The translations under genes and the position numbers were made by a program. DNA of 64,000 bases from CAG-488 sp051881315 (GTDB lineage: Bacteria > Bacillota > Clostridia > Oscillospirales > Acutalibacteraceae). The notes under the pieces were generated by a model. That model did no database searches. It was not told the DNA's origin and saw only the letters and a program-made list of their open reading frames with translations. This document shows, in pieces, positions 1 through 8,646 of the stretch; position 1 is the stretch's first letter, and the number at the start of each line of letters is the position of its first letter. The stretch lies in NCBI GenBank assembly GCA_051881315.1, contig JBJEPQ010000054.1, positions 11,449 to 75,448 of the forward strand, in the 5' to 3' direction.

Positions 1-250
1 GCACTTTGCAATCAAACCTTGCCGCATATTCCGAAAGCTTCATTTTCTGCTCCTCAACGTCACAGCATTTGACCGTGCTCTGAGCCGCTTCAATATAGCG
101 GCTGTCCGTCAGAAAAACCGAGCCGTTTCTCGTTGCAAAAAGATATCCGTCCGAAGCGTCAAAGCCGGTAAAATATCTGCGGTTTTCGGGCGAAACAATC
201 AGCGCACCGTCAACGTTTTTCGGTAATCTTTCAATAAATTTTTCGAGCAT
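1..250 (-). CDS. Xaa-Pro aminopeptidase-like M24 peptidase (N-terminal part, cut by window edge)
   Basis: The reading frame starts at ATG 250 (GGGAGA seven bases upstream) and runs off the left edge, so about 83 N-terminal residues are visible. They read as the creatinase-type N-terminal domain of aminopeptidase P-like enzymes: a start MLEKFIERLPKNVDGALIVS, then NRRYFTGFDASDGYLF and a FLTDSRYIEAA stretch, which is the usual 'TGFxxSDGxL...TDSRYxxQA' pattern of the family. Family members cleave the N-terminal residue from peptides with proline in position two, with a C-terminal metal-binding pita-bread domain that is outside this window. The catalytic part cannot be checked, so activity is inferred. 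It follows hemW on the same strand with a 12-base gap, so the two are probably co-transcribed. Confidence 0.8.
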   Translation of the reverse strand, partial: MLEKFIERLPKNVDGALIVSPENRRYFTGFDASDGYLFATRNGSVFLTDSRYIEAAQSTVKCCDVEEQKMKLSEYAARFDCKV

Positions 251-262
251 TGTATCTCCCCT

Positions 263-1357
263 TTATAAAAGCTTTGCAATAATCGGATTGGAAAGTAAAA
301 ATCCTTTTTCGGTCAAAGCAATCGACCGATCTGTTTTTTTCATAAGACCGTTTGCAACAAATTGCTCCGTCTTTTTTATTATGTCCTGCAGAAATTCTTT
401 TCCGAATTTCCGTTCATAATTTTCAAAAATAATTCCGTCCTTTAATCGCAGTCGAAGCATAATATATTCTTCCTCGTCTCCGCCCTCGCCGTCGGGAATC
501 GGCTCACCGTCATTTTCAAAATAACCTATGTCCCTCGGATAATAAAATCTTTTTCCGTCGATAAAGGAATGAGCCGAAGGGCCGATGCCGAGGTACTCCT
601 CACAGTTCCAGTATTTCAGGTTGTGCTTTCCCTCGAAGCCGGGACGGGCAAAATTCGATATCTCATAGTGCGAAAAACCGCTTGCCCCGAGCTTTTCACT
701 CATAGCAAGGTACATATCCGCAGTCTCGTCCTCGTCGGGAAGTCGGAGAGTTTCTCTTTTTTGATAGTACGGAGTGCCCTCCTCTATCTTGAGCATATAT
801 GCGCTGATATGCGGAGCACCTGTTTCAATGCAAAAATCCAGCGTTTCGTTCAAGGTATCAAGCGTCTGATCCTGCACGCCGAGCATCACGTCAAGAGAAA
901 TATTATCTATCCCTGCGGCAAAGCATTGGCTTATTCTTTTTTCAATCAATCGGCGATCCGAAAACCGTCCGAGCTTTTTTCTTTCGTTTTCAATCACAGA
1001 CTGTACGCCGAGAGAAATTCTGTTCACTCCCGAATCGGCGACGGTTTCAAAAAATTCTTCGTCAACCGCCGAGGGATTACACTCAACTGTTATCTCCCCG
1101 TCAACTCCGAAAAGAGCTTTCGCCCTGCGTACAAGCATCGCAACATTCCGTCCGCCGAGCAGAGACGGCGTTCCACCGCCGAGGTAAAGCGTGTCGGCTT
1201 TCCTGCCGAGCTTTTCCGCCCAATGTTCCATGCTCTCAATCAGGGCAATCACATACATATCCCTGTCGGAGTCGTCACCCCTCATTGAATAAAAATCGCA
1301 GTAAGGGCATTTTGTTTTGCAAAAAGGAATGTGCAAATAAAGTCCGATATTATCCAT
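263..1357 (-). CDS. hemW: HemW-like radical SAM heme chaperone
   Basis: 364 residues, a normal HemW length. The radical SAM cluster motif CxxxCxxC is seen at C13, C17 and C20 (PFCKTKCPYCDFYS), followed by the GGGTPS glycine motif near residue 60. The cysteine motif is followed by DF rather than the extra cysteine of true coproporphyrinogen dehydrogenases (HemN), and this separates HemW from HemN. HemW-family proteins bind heme and an Fe-S cluster and are thought to deliver heme to membrane proteins; many genomes still label them 'oxygen-independent coproporphyrinogen III oxidase'. GGAG stands five bases before ATG 1357. A terminator lies just upstream, so transcription depends on read-through or on a promoter inside the transporter gene. 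It is followed by the M24 peptidase gene. Confidence 0.9.
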   Translation of the reverse strand: MDNIGLYLHIPFCKTKCPYCDFYSMRGDDSDRDMYVIALIESMEHWAEKLGRKADTLYLGGGTPSLLGGRNVAMLVRRAKALFGVDGEITVECNPSAVDEEFFETVADSGVNRISLGVQSVIENERKKLGRFSDRRLIEKRISQCFAAGIDNISLDVMLGVQDQTLDTLNETLDFCIETGAPHISAYMLKIEEGTPYYQKRETLRLPDEDETADMYLAMSEKLGASGFSHYEISNFARPGFEGKHNLKYWNCEEYLGIGPSAHSFIDGKRFYYPRDIGYFENDGEPIPDGEGGDEEEYIMLRLRLKDGIIFENYERKFGKEFLQDIIKKTEQFVANGLMKKTDRSIALTEKGFLLSNPIIAKLL

Positions 1358-1365
1358 ATTGTCTC

Positions 1366-1400
1366 CAAAAACAAACGGACTGTTCTTAACGAGCAGTCCG
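1366..1400 (-). terminator. Intrinsic terminator after the GPH transporter gene
   Basis: On the minus strand, directly after the transporter stop, a stem CGGACTG / CAGTCCG (1394-1400 with 1376-1382) with an 11-base loop is followed by TTTGTTTTT. It separates the transporter from hemW. Confidence 0.8.
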
Positions 1401-1414
1401 TAAATTTTTAATTA

Positions 1415-2938
1415 TTATTCTTCGGTTGCTGTTGCCTGCTCAAGCTCATGAGCCTCATTAAGCTCCTTTGCGGTTTCGGAACGGCGGATTGCAAGCTCTT
1501 TATACATTCTTGTTCTGGTTTCTTCGTCAATGTTATAGAAGCACTTGGGAATGATACCGATAAGTCCGGTAAGAGCAGGAAGAAGAGTTGTCATTGTGAA
1601 GAGGAGTCTCTCTGTTCTCTCGCTCTGCTGACCGGGCTTGAGGCCCTGCTTGTAGCCGATGATACCGAGAAGTGCAGAGTTGAGACCTGTCGTAAAGGTA
1701 GAAACAAGCTTCTTGGCAAGTCCCTTAACAACGCCTGCCATAGCCTCGGTACGGTAGCCGTTCTGCCACTCACCGTAGTCAATAGCCTCGTTTCTGATCT
1801 CCTCCGGAACAACCTTACGCATAGCGTAAACAAAGTTCCACAAGGTTTCTCTGACCATAAACGCGCCGATCATCGGAATAGCCTTCTTGTAATTCTTGTT
1901 CATAATACCGAAGAGGTAAACTCCGATATAGAGGAAATCTCCCCAGTGAGAGCCGACAGCCCACAAGGTTCTTGTTGAGAACTTCTCACGGAGCTTGTCA
2001 ACATAAGTGTAGGAAACGTAGGTAACGAACATTCCGGGGATACCGACAATAAGTCTTGCCGAACCGGCGTTCAGAACGCTGATATAGTAAAGAGAGATGT
2101 TGGTTCCGACAGCGAACTGGCTCAGGAACTCGGAAATCGTCAGGAGCATAAGCGGTCTGGACTTGAACAGCGAGCCGACAGCTCCCTTGAAGGTCGGTTT
2201 TTCAACCGACTGAAGAACTCTTTCACGAACCTTAAAGGAGAAGAAGAGAGCAAGAATACCGGCGCAAACAGCAGTACCGATTCCCATATAAACAAAGAGG
2301 GAAGTCATCTTGATCTTGAGCTTGTTATGGTTTACAAGGTCAACAAGAACGGTACATACCTGGTTGGGTATATTCTCAACAAGGCTTGAGAAAAGGTTAG
2401 CCTGGTTGATAAGACGTGTTCTGTCAAAAACATCGGGCGTGATCGTAGCGATGATACCCGTCTTTGAAATCTCATAAAGCGAACCCGCTAAGTTTTGCAG
2501 CATCTGCAAGGCGAAGTACGTTATGATCTTCGGCATATAAGAGCCGGATGTTTCGGGGAACATAAGCGGCATTCCCCAGAAAATAATACCCATTAACGTG
2601 CCGGGAAGCGCATACATAATCAGATACGGCTTAAACTTGCCGAATCTTGTGTTGGTACGGTCAACTATTGAGGCCAGGAACAGGTCATTGATGATATCCC
2701 AGATGCTGACAACAACGCCGATGATAGCCTGCCACCAGTAGGAAATAATAAGAACGTCCGTCAGGTAGTATGCCTTGTTCTGATCCAGATTAAAGCTCTG
2801 AGCAACGTCAAAAAGGACATATGTAAAGGTCTCTTTACTTCCGACATAGCGTCTGCCCTTTGGCAGCTTGCGCTTGGCTTCTTTCTGCTCTTCGGGTTCT
2901 GCCTGAGCAGTCTGAACTTCTTTAGTTTCAGTAGCCAT
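1415..2938 (-). CDS. GPH-family (MelB-like) sugar:cation symporter of the MFS
   Basis: 507 residues with about twelve hydrophobic segments. The region near residues 75-105 carries the glycoside-pentoside-hexuronide signature: IWDIINDLFLASIVDRTNTR followed by GKFKPYL, matching the MelB cation-site loop pattern 'D.xND...VDRTxTRxGKxRP'. Members co-transport sugars or glycosides with Na+ or H+ at the cytoplasmic membrane. The charged N-terminus (ETKEVQTAQAEPEEQKEAKRK) and acidic C-terminus are cytosolic. ATG 2938 is chosen because AGGAGG lies 8 bases before it; an upstream in-frame Met adds 17 residues but ignores this site. It has its own promoter and terminator, so it is probably a single-gene unit. 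The substrate cannot be told; no sugar hydrolase gene is adjacent. Confidence 0.85.
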   Translation of the reverse strand: MATETKEVQTAQAEPEEQKEAKRKLPKGRRYVGSKETFTYVLFDVAQSFNLDQNKAYYLTDVLIISYWWQAIIGVVVSIWDIINDLFLASIVDRTNTRFGKFKPYLIMYALPGTLMGIIFWGMPLMFPETSGSYMPKIITYFALQMLQNLAGSLYEISKTGIIATITPDVFDRTRLINQANLFSSLVENIPNQVCTVLVDLVNHNKLKIKMTSLFVYMGIGTAVCAGILALFFSFKVRERVLQSVEKPTFKGAVGSLFKSRPLMLLTISEFLSQFAVGTNISLYYISVLNAGSARLIVGIPGMFVTYVSYTYVDKLREKFSTRTLWAVGSHWGDFLYIGVYLFGIMNKNYKKAIPMIGAFMVRETLWNFVYAMRKVVPEEIRNEAIDYGEWQNGYRTEAMAGVVKGLAKKLVSTFTTGLNSALLGIIGYKQGLKPGQQSERTERLLFTMTTLLPALTGLIGIIPKCFYNIDEETRTRMYKELAIRRSETAKELNEAHELEQATATEE

Positions 2939-2977
2939 ACTTTTCCTCCTTATTTTTATAAACAAAGTTACTTGTGT

Positions 2978-3007
2978 ATTATAGCACAAATTATATTAAA
3001 GTTGCAA
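2978..3007 (-). promoter_or_regulatory. Sigma-A promoter of the GPH transporter gene
   Basis: On the minus strand TTGCAA (3002-3007) and TATAAT (2978-2983) are 18 bases apart, and the -10 has an extended TGC in front. The start codon is about 40 bases downstream. The promoter sits just behind the lepA stop codon. Confidence 0.75.
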
Positions 3008-3021
3008 TACTTATTTTATAT

Positions 3022-4833
3022 TTATTCGTCCAGTTTCAAAATTGACATAAATGCTTCCTGCGGAACTTCGACGGTACCGAACTGTCTCATTCGCTTTTTA
3101 CCCTCTTTCTGCTTTTCAAGCAGCTTCTTCTTTCGGGTAATATCACCGCCGTAGCACTTGGCAAGAACATCTTTACGCATCGCCTTGATCGTTTCACGGG
3201 CAATTACCTTGCCGCCGATCGCTATCTGAACGGGGATTTCAAACATCTGACGGGGAATATTCTCCTTGAGCTTTTCGGCGATCTTTCTCGCTCTTGCATA
3301 CGCCTTGTCGGTGTGAATGATGAACGACAATGCATCAATCATATCGCCGTTGAGCAGAACGTCGAGCTTAACAAGATTTGAACGGGCGTAGCCCTCGATC
3401 TCATAATCAAAGGAAGCGTAGCCCTTGGTGCGTGATTTGAGCACGTCGAAGAAATCGTAAATAATTTCGTTCAGCGGAAGATCGTAAGCGATGTCCACCC
3501 TGTCAGGCGTAACATAGGTCATATTCTTGAACACGCCTCTGCGCTCCTGACACAGATCCATAATCGCACCGACATACTCGTTCGGAGCGTAAATATTTGC
3601 GTTGGTGATCGGTTCCTCGCAGTAGTCGATAAAGGCGGGATCGGGATATTTCGTGGGATTATCAATCTCAACAACCGAGCCGTCCGTCAGATGAATTTTG
3701 TAAACAACGCTCGGAACGGTTGTCACAAGGTCAAGATCATATTCACGTTCCAGTCTTTCCTGAACTATCTCAAGATGAAGAAGTCCGAGGAACCCGCATC
3801 TGAAGCCGAAGCCGAGTGCGCCTGAGGTTTCAGGCTCAAAGGAGAGTGCGGCATCATTAAGCTGGAGCTTGCCGAGGGCGTCACGGAGATTTTCATAGTC
3901 CGCTCCGTCCGCAGGATAAACTCCGCAGAAAACCATCGGATTGACCTTTCTGTAACCGGGGAGAGCCTCCTCGGCAGGATATTCCGCCGTTGTGACCGTG
4001 TCGCCGACTCTTGCATCGCCGACAGTCTTTATGGAAGCGGTGATGTAACCTACCTCACCGGCTGTCAGCTCTGCGGCAGGCTCCATTGCGGTCGCTCTCA
4101 TATATCCGACCTCAACAACCGTAAATTCTGCACCCGTTGCCATCATTCGCATGGTGTCGCCGGCTTTGATCTTGCCGTCAACAACACGGACATATACAAT
4201 AACGCCCTTATAGTTGTCATAAACCGAATCGAAAACAAGCGCCCTGAGCGGTTTTGAATCGTCGGAATCAAGGGGAGCGGGAATATCGGAAACAATTTTT
4301 TCAAGCACCGCTTCAACATTCTCGCCTGTCTTTGCCGAAACTCTCGGAGCGTCGGAGCAGTCAAGTCCGATCACTTCCTCTACCTCCTCCGAAACACGGT
4401 CGGGATCGGCGGCAGGCAGGTCGATTTTATTTATTATCGGCACAATCTCAAGGTCGTGATCCAAAGCAAGATATGTGTTAGCAAGCGTCTGAGCCTCAAC
4501 GCCCTGAGATGCGTCAACGATCAGCAATGCGCCCTCGCAGGCGGCAAGCGAACGTGAGACCTCATAGTTGAAATCGACGTGACCGGGCGTGTCGATCAGA
4601 TTCAGCTCATATTCCTCGCCGTTCTTTGCTTTGTAATTAAGCTTGACGGCGTGCGCCTTGATCGTTATGCCCCTCTCTCTTTCAAGATCCATATCGTCAA
4701 GAAGCTGTTCCGTCATATCCCTGACGGCAACCGACTCCGTCAGCTCAAGCAAACGGTCGGCAAGCGTGGACTTTCCGTGATCTATGTGGGCAATTATGGA
4801 AAAATTCCTTATATGGTCTTTTTTTACTGCCAA
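3022..4833 (-). CDS. lepA: Elongation factor 4 (LepA), translational GTPase
   Basis: 603 residues, the usual LepA length. GTPase motifs are clear: G1 AHIDHGKST at residues 15-23, G2/effector region RERGITIKA, G3 DTPGHVDF, G4 NKID. The LepA-specific C-terminal domain is present (the ARKIAEKLKENIPRQMFEIP region and the basic ITRKKKLLEKQKEGKKRMRQ stretch). LepA acts on ribosomes, remodelling or back-translocating stalled complexes and helping 30S biogenesis. The start is TTG at 4833 with AGAGGTGATAT before it; no ATG fits the conserved N-terminus. It lies behind the terminator of the polysaccharide operon, so it should have its own promoter in the short 4834-4911 gap or receive read-through; no clear -35/-10 pair is visible there. 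Confidence 0.96.
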   Translation of the reverse strand: MAVKKDHIRNFSIIAHIDHGKSTLADRLLELTESVAVRDMTEQLLDDMDLERERGITIKAHAVKLNYKAKNGEEYELNLIDTPGHVDFNYEVSRSLAACEGALLIVDASQGVEAQTLANTYLALDHDLEIVPIINKIDLPAADPDRVSEEVEEVIGLDCSDAPRVSAKTGENVEAVLEKIVSDIPAPLDSDDSKPLRALVFDSVYDNYKGVIVYVRVVDGKIKAGDTMRMMATGAEFTVVEVGYMRATAMEPAAELTAGEVGYITASIKTVGDARVGDTVTTAEYPAEEALPGYRKVNPMVFCGVYPADGADYENLRDALGKLQLNDAALSFEPETSGALGFGFRCGFLGLLHLEIVQERLEREYDLDLVTTVPSVVYKIHLTDGSVVEIDNPTKYPDPAFIDYCEEPITNANIYAPNEYVGAIMDLCQERRGVFKNMTYVTPDRVDIAYDLPLNEIIYDFFDVLKSRTKGYASFDYEIEGYARSNLVKLDVLLNGDMIDALSFIIHTDKAYARARKIAEKLKENIPRQMFEIPVQIAIGGKVIARETIKAMRKDVLAKCYGGDITRKKKLLEKQKEGKKRMRQFGTVEVPQEAFMSILKLDE

Positions 4834-4854
4834 AATATCACCTCTGCAACGTAA

Positions 4855-4898
4855 AAAAGATTGAAAAGGACAGGCTACTTAACACCGATAGCCTGTCC
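4855..4898 (-). terminator. Terminator of the polysaccharide operon
   Basis: Minus strand: GGACAGGCTA (4889-4898) pairs perfectly with TAGCCTGTCC (4868-4877), an 11-base loop, then TTTTCAATCTTTTTT. It closes the operon that starts at 17004 and insulates lepA. Confidence 0.88.
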
Positions 4899-4911
4899 GG
4901 AGTTTAATAAA

Positions 4912-6048
4912 TTATTTTTCAAAAACCTTGCGGAAAATTGCGGCAACCCTTGCAAGATCGTCATCGGTCATTGCGGTGCCGGAGGGCATACAAATTCCGC
5001 GGCGAAAGATATCATCGCCTACGCTTTCGCCCTCTTTACAGCTTATGAAGTCGGAATCTGAGAAGATCGGCTGATTGTGCATCGGGTTCCACGCTCTTCT
5101 CGACTCAACATTGTTTTGCTCCAAAGCGTCAATAATCTCGTCGGGAGTGACATCGCAACCCTCGTCGATTGTAACAACGCTGAGCCAGAAATTCGGCTTG
5201 CAGCCCTCAAGCACGGGAGCCATCGAAACGGGAAGATCCGCAAAAGCCTTCTTATAATACTCATAATTATGTGTTCTTGCGGCAACCCTCTCGTCCATAT
5301 TTTTTATCTGTCCTCTGCCTATTCCTGCGCAGATATTGGACATACGGTAATTATATCCTATTTCGTTATGGAGGTAGTAGTTTACCTTTTCCTTGGACTG
5401 GTTAGACCAGAAATGGATCTTCTCAACCGCTTCGGGATCATCGGAAAGTGCCATTCCGCCGCCCGATGTGGTGACAATCTTGTTTCCGTTGAAAGAAAGC
5501 GCGCCGATCTTGCCGAAGGTACCGCACTTCTTTCCCTTGTAGGTCGTGCCGAGAGCCTCAGCGGCGTCCTCAAGGATCGGAACGTTATATTTCTCGCAGA
5601 TGGGAATTATTCTGTCATAATTTGCGCTGTTGCCGTAAAGATCAACAACAATGACCGCCTTCGGAAGCTCACCCATAGCTTCATATTTATCAAACGCTTT
5701 CTGCAAAGCATCGGGATCCATATTGAAGCTTTCATAATCGGAATCAATGAAAACCGGCTTTGCTCCGAGATACGCAACAGGGTTACAGCTTCCCGAGAAA
5801 GTAAAATCGGAACAAAAAACTATATCGCCTTCACCTACTCCGAGATATTTGAGTCCCATATGGATTGCGCCCGTACCGGAGGCAAGCGCAACGCTGTGCT
5901 TTACTCCGACATATTCACACATCTCTTTCTCGAAACCGATGAGATTAGGTCCAAACGGAGCGATCCAGTTTGTCTGGAACGCTTCGTTAATATAATTGAT
6001 CTCTGTACCGTTCATACACGGAGGCGAGAGAAAAATTCTGTCAGCCAT
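4912..6048 (-). CDS. DegT/DnrJ/EryC1-type PLP sugar aminotransferase (PglE/EpsN-like)
   Basis: 378 residues, typical of the family. The PLP lysine is K190 in SFNGNK; the aspartate that contacts the pyridine nitrogen is in EDAAEALG (about residue 161); ASGTGAIHMGL near residue 56 forms the phosphate-binding start. The N-terminus (MADRIFLSPPCMNGTEINYI) and the FQTNWIAPFGPN stretch are close in style to PglE/EpsN enzymes that put an amino group on C4 of UDP-4-keto-6-deoxy-GlcNAc. The dehydratase that would make that substrate is the first gene of the same operon. It is the last gene, 22 bases after the kinase, and is followed by a strong terminator. The ribosome site is weak (GAAG). Exact sugar specificity is inference. 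Confidence 0.85.
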   Translation of the reverse strand: MADRIFLSPPCMNGTEINYINEAFQTNWIAPFGPNLIGFEKEMCEYVGVKHSVALASGTGAIHMGLKYLGVGEGDIVFCSDFTFSGSCNPVAYLGAKPVFIDSDYESFNMDPDALQKAFDKYEAMGELPKAVIVVDLYGNSANYDRIIPICEKYNVPILEDAAEALGTTYKGKKCGTFGKIGALSFNGNKIVTTSGGGMALSDDPEAVEKIHFWSNQSKEKVNYYLHNEIGYNYRMSNICAGIGRGQIKNMDERVAARTHNYEYYKKAFADLPVSMAPVLEGCKPNFWLSVVTIDEGCDVTPDEIIDALEQNNVESRRAWNPMHNQPIFSDSDFISCKEGESVGDDIFRRGICMPSGTAMTDDDLARVAAIFRKVFEK

Positions 6049-6070
6049 TTTCTACACTTCTTTTCGGAAA

Positions 6071-7813
6071 TTATTCGTTGTCTATTTTCTTCCCTTTATC
6101 GGATTCACTGTTTTTCTTAGGATTACCGTAACCGTAACCGTAGCCGTAACCGTTACCGTAACCATAGCCGTAGCCGTTTCCATAGCCGTAACCGTAACCG
6201 CCGTAGCCATAGCCGTAGCCGTTTCCGTAGCCGTAACCGTAGCCGCCGCCGTAACCGTTGTTACCGTAGCCATAGCCGTAACCGTAGCCGCCGGAATTCT
6301 TCTTCTTTCTGCGGGCATAGCGTCCGTAGTATCCGCCGTAGCGCAGATAACCCTTACGTCTGTAATAACGGCTGTTTTCTTCGCCGGCACTCATAGTGAA
6401 CACGGCGCCGATAATATCAATATCCGCTCCCCGAATCTCATCAAGGGTACGGTTGATTTCCGCAACCTTTGCGTAGTCACGGCGGACATTATAAATAACT
6501 CCGTCCGCAAGAGGCGCAATAACCAAGCTGTCGGAAACAACGTGCGCCGGAGGTGAGTCGATGATGATATAGTCAAACTCTTTTCTCGCCTGCTCGATTA
6601 CGGATTTAACCTTGTCCGTATCAAGAACCTCTGTCGATTTCAGCGAGATACCGCCGGTCGGGAGAACGAAGATACCGAGAGACTTGATGAACTTGATGGA
6701 GTCAACATAGGTTGATGTTCCTTTGATAATCGGAATAAGACCGTAGCGAGTATCGCTCTTGACTCCGACGGCATGAAGAACCGCAGGCTTTCTCAAGTCA
6801 CTGTCGATAAGCAGAACAGATTTACCCTTCTGAGCAAGAGAACAGGCGATATTAACGGCAACAGTCGTCTTACCCTCGTCCTCGTAGGTACTTGTGATAA
6901 CAAATACCTTGTAGCCTTTTTCGTTCTTGACATTTTCAAGCTTGGTTCGTATTGCCTTGAAGCTTTCGACAAAGGCGAAGCTGACCTTTGCCGTATCGGT
7001 AATAAGCAGGGATCCCTGCGGAGTTTTCTTTTTCTGATTGAACAATCCCGATTTCTTTTCAAGCAACGGGATCGAGCCGAGAACGGTAACGTTGACCTCT
7101 CGCCTGAGATTATCAAGCGTAAGCACCGTGTTTGTTGTGATAGTCATAATAAAGATTATGAACACAACAATTACCGCTCCGAGAATAAATCCGTAAATCG
7201 CCTTGGTTATCGCATCATCCGAGTTGCAGATAACCGGTGCCGTCGGATTTTTTATAAGCTTAACGGAAATAGTGTTGTCATAGCTTTGAATGTATTTGGG
7301 AAATTCCTCAAGAACAACCTTCAGCGCTCTCTCGCAATATCCCTCGTCCGTGCTGGTGACATTTATGCGAAAGAATCCACCGATTCCCGTATCTTCAATG
7401 GATAAACTGTTTTCAATAAATGAGGTTGAATACTCCTTACCGACTTCATCTTCGGCAAGAGTTTTCTGAATATTGTAAAGCATTTCACTGCCCTTTATCA
7501 GATACTGATAACGTGAAATGACCGCATCGTTATAGAATTTCGTTTCTTCCCTGTACTGAGGCGTCGAGTTTTTGCTGTTTGAATAATCCTTAACTATAAC
7601 ATACTGGGTTTCCATAAAGCCGAGCGTCATAGATGTACGGTAATTTTCGACATAAGTTGCCTTTGCGATTGCAAAAGCCGCACCGGAAAAAATCGCACCG
7701 ACGAGCAGTATCGCCCAAAGCTTGGAAAGAAGATTTTTCGCCAATCTTCCCATATCAAGCGACGGGCCGGATTCGTTATAATAAATATTCTTTCCGACGT
7801 CCATTTCCTGCAT
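6071..7813 (-). CDS. Bacterial tyrosine kinase / chain-length regulator fusion (Wzc/CapAB-like) with Gly-Tyr tail
   Basis: 580 residues. A Wzz-type co-polymerase part comes first: TM1 at about 32-50, an extracellular loop, TM2 at about 204-226. The BY-kinase part follows: Walker A around STYEDEGKTT (308-317), Walker A' LLIDSDLRKP (334-343), Walker B YIIIDSPP (415-422). Firmicutes often split these two parts into CapA and CapB; here they are fused. After the kinase comes a tyrosine cluster (seven Tyr between about 480 and 500), a basic patch RRKKKN, then residues 510-564 with 21 Tyr in GYGYGYGN units and a charged end. BY-kinases autophosphorylate C-terminal tyrosines to cycle polymer synthesis, and the CpsB phosphatase gene lies just upstream. 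An own promoter and GGAG before ATG 7813 are seen. The tail length is far beyond usual tyrosine clusters. Confidence 0.92.
   Translation of the reverse strand: MQEMDVGKNIYYNESGPSLDMGRLAKNLLSKLWAILLVGAIFSGAAFAIAKATYVENYRTSMTLGFMETQYVIVKDYSNSKNSTPQYREETKFYNDAVISRYQYLIKGSEMLYNIQKTLAEDEVGKEYSTSFIENSLSIEDTGIGGFFRINVTSTDEGYCERALKVVLEEFPKYIQSYDNTISVKLIKNPTAPVICNSDDAITKAIYGFILGAVIVVFIIFIMTITTNTVLTLDNLRREVNVTVLGSIPLLEKKSGLFNQKKKTPQGSLLITDTAKVSFAFVESFKAIRTKLENVKNEKGYKVFVITSTYEDEGKTTVAVNIACSLAQKGKSVLLIDSDLRKPAVLHAVGVKSDTRYGLIPIIKGTSTYVDSIKFIKSLGIFVLPTGGISLKSTEVLDTDKVKSVIEQARKEFDYIIIDSPPAHVVSDSLVIAPLADGVIYNVRRDYAKVAEINRTLDEIRGADIDIIGAVFTMSAGEENSRYYRRKGYLRYGGYYGRYARRKKKNSGGYGYGYGYGNNGYGGGYGYGYGNGYGYGYGGYGYGYGNGYGYGYGNGYGYGYGYGNPKKNSESDKGKKIDNE
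6122..6286 (-). repeat. In-frame hexanucleotide (GGYTAY) repeat tract encoding the Gly-Tyr tail
   Basis: About 165 bases made of imperfect 6-base units that read GGY TAY on the coding strand, with interspersed AAC-GG (Asn-Gly) units, giving 21 tyrosines in 55 residues. Because the unit is six bases, gain or loss of units keeps the frame and only changes tail length. The opposite strand shows an open low-complexity frame that is not a gene. Confidence 0.85.
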
Positions 7814-7837
7814 TTTTTTATCATCTCCATTTAGTAT

Positions 7838-7866
7838 ATTATAAAGTAAAAGAACCGATTAGTCAA
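7838..7866 (-). promoter_or_regulatory. Internal sigma-A promoter before the tyrosine kinase gene
   Basis: Minus strand TTGACT (7861-7866) and TATAAT (7838-7843), spacing exactly 17. It sits directly after the cpsB stop, about 25 bases before the kinase start, inside the operon. Confidence 0.8.
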
Positions 7867-7869
7867 CAA

Positions 7870-8628
7870 CTAAAAACCCCTTTTATAAATCTCTCCCCTG
7901 TTAATAAGCGGAACCTCCTTATCCGTAAGTACGCTTTTCGCCGCATCGTGTACCATCATCTGCATATTAAACTGACTTATGTCCGGCGGAAAATAGTTCA
8001 TCATCCTCAAAAGGTCGTTCATCCTGTAGTGTGACGAGTGGGCGTCCGTAGCGATGAAAGAAGCCGCACCTGTATATGCCATCGCATAGGCAAGCTCAAA
8101 TTCCTGCGGACCGTCAAGGCTTGCAAGACTCGGCGCATTGATCTGAAAAAGAACTCCGTTTCTTATCAGTGCATTTACAACGTCATAATCAAACTGAAAA
8201 TATTCGTATCTTTCAGGATGAGCCACAATGGGAATGAGTCCCATATCAATTACCGCATTCAGGTAACCGACTATTCTTTTAGCCGAAAGATTTCTGAAAG
8301 CAAATTCCGTCAGGATATATCGGCTTCCGTTAATCGAAAGACGCCTAAGATCCGAAGCGAAGAAAACATCATCGTCAAGGAAAACCTCTGCTCCGGGATA
8401 GAGAGTTATCCCCATATTCATCTGATTGATAATATCTTGCAGTTCTCTGATTTTATTATTCCTTGTTTCAACAAATCCGTCAAGGTTGCCGACCGTAGTA
8501 ATATGCGGAGTGCAAACTATATGCTTTATTCCGTTCTGCTGTGCAATACGGCACATCTGCACGGACATCTCCATACTGTTAGATCCGTCATCCATTCCCG
8601 GAAGAATGTGACAATGAAGATCTATCAT
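7870..8628 (-). CDS. CpsB/YwqE-type protein tyrosine phosphatase (PHP fold)
   Basis: 252 residues, the normal CpsB length. The start MIDLHCHILPGMDDGS carries the HxH metal motif of PHP-fold phosphoesterases; further metal ligands are visible in CTPH (about 41-44), PIVAHPERY (about 157-165) and ATDAHSSHYR near residue 200. CpsB-type enzymes are Mn-dependent phosphatases that remove phosphate from the BY-kinase tyrosine tail and thereby control capsule length and export. The next gene downstream is that kinase, which supports the role. AGGAGG precedes ATG 8628. Co-transcribed with the GH88-like gene upstream (18-base gap). Confidence 0.92.
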   Translation of the reverse strand: MIDLHCHILPGMDDGSNSMEMSVQMCRIAQQNGIKHIVCTPHITTVGNLDGFVETRNNKIRELQDIINQMNMGITLYPGAEVFLDDDVFFASDLRRLSINGSRYILTEFAFRNLSAKRIVGYLNAVIDMGLIPIVAHPERYEYFQFDYDVVNALIRNGVLFQINAPSLASLDGPQEFELAYAMAYTGAASFIATDAHSSHYRMNDLLRMMNYFPPDISQFNMQMMVHDAAKSVLTDKEVPLINRGEIYKRGF

Positions 8629-8646
8629 AAAATCCCTCCTTGTCAG

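Noticed and set aside
5077..6120. Plus-strand ORF of 347 residues
   Set aside because: Antisense shadow of the DegT aminotransferase gene.
5996..6556. Plus-strand ORF of 186 residues rich in V, T and A across the kinase tail
   Set aside because: It is the complement of the GGYTAY repeat, without ribosome site or family pattern; low complexity keeps the frame open by chance.
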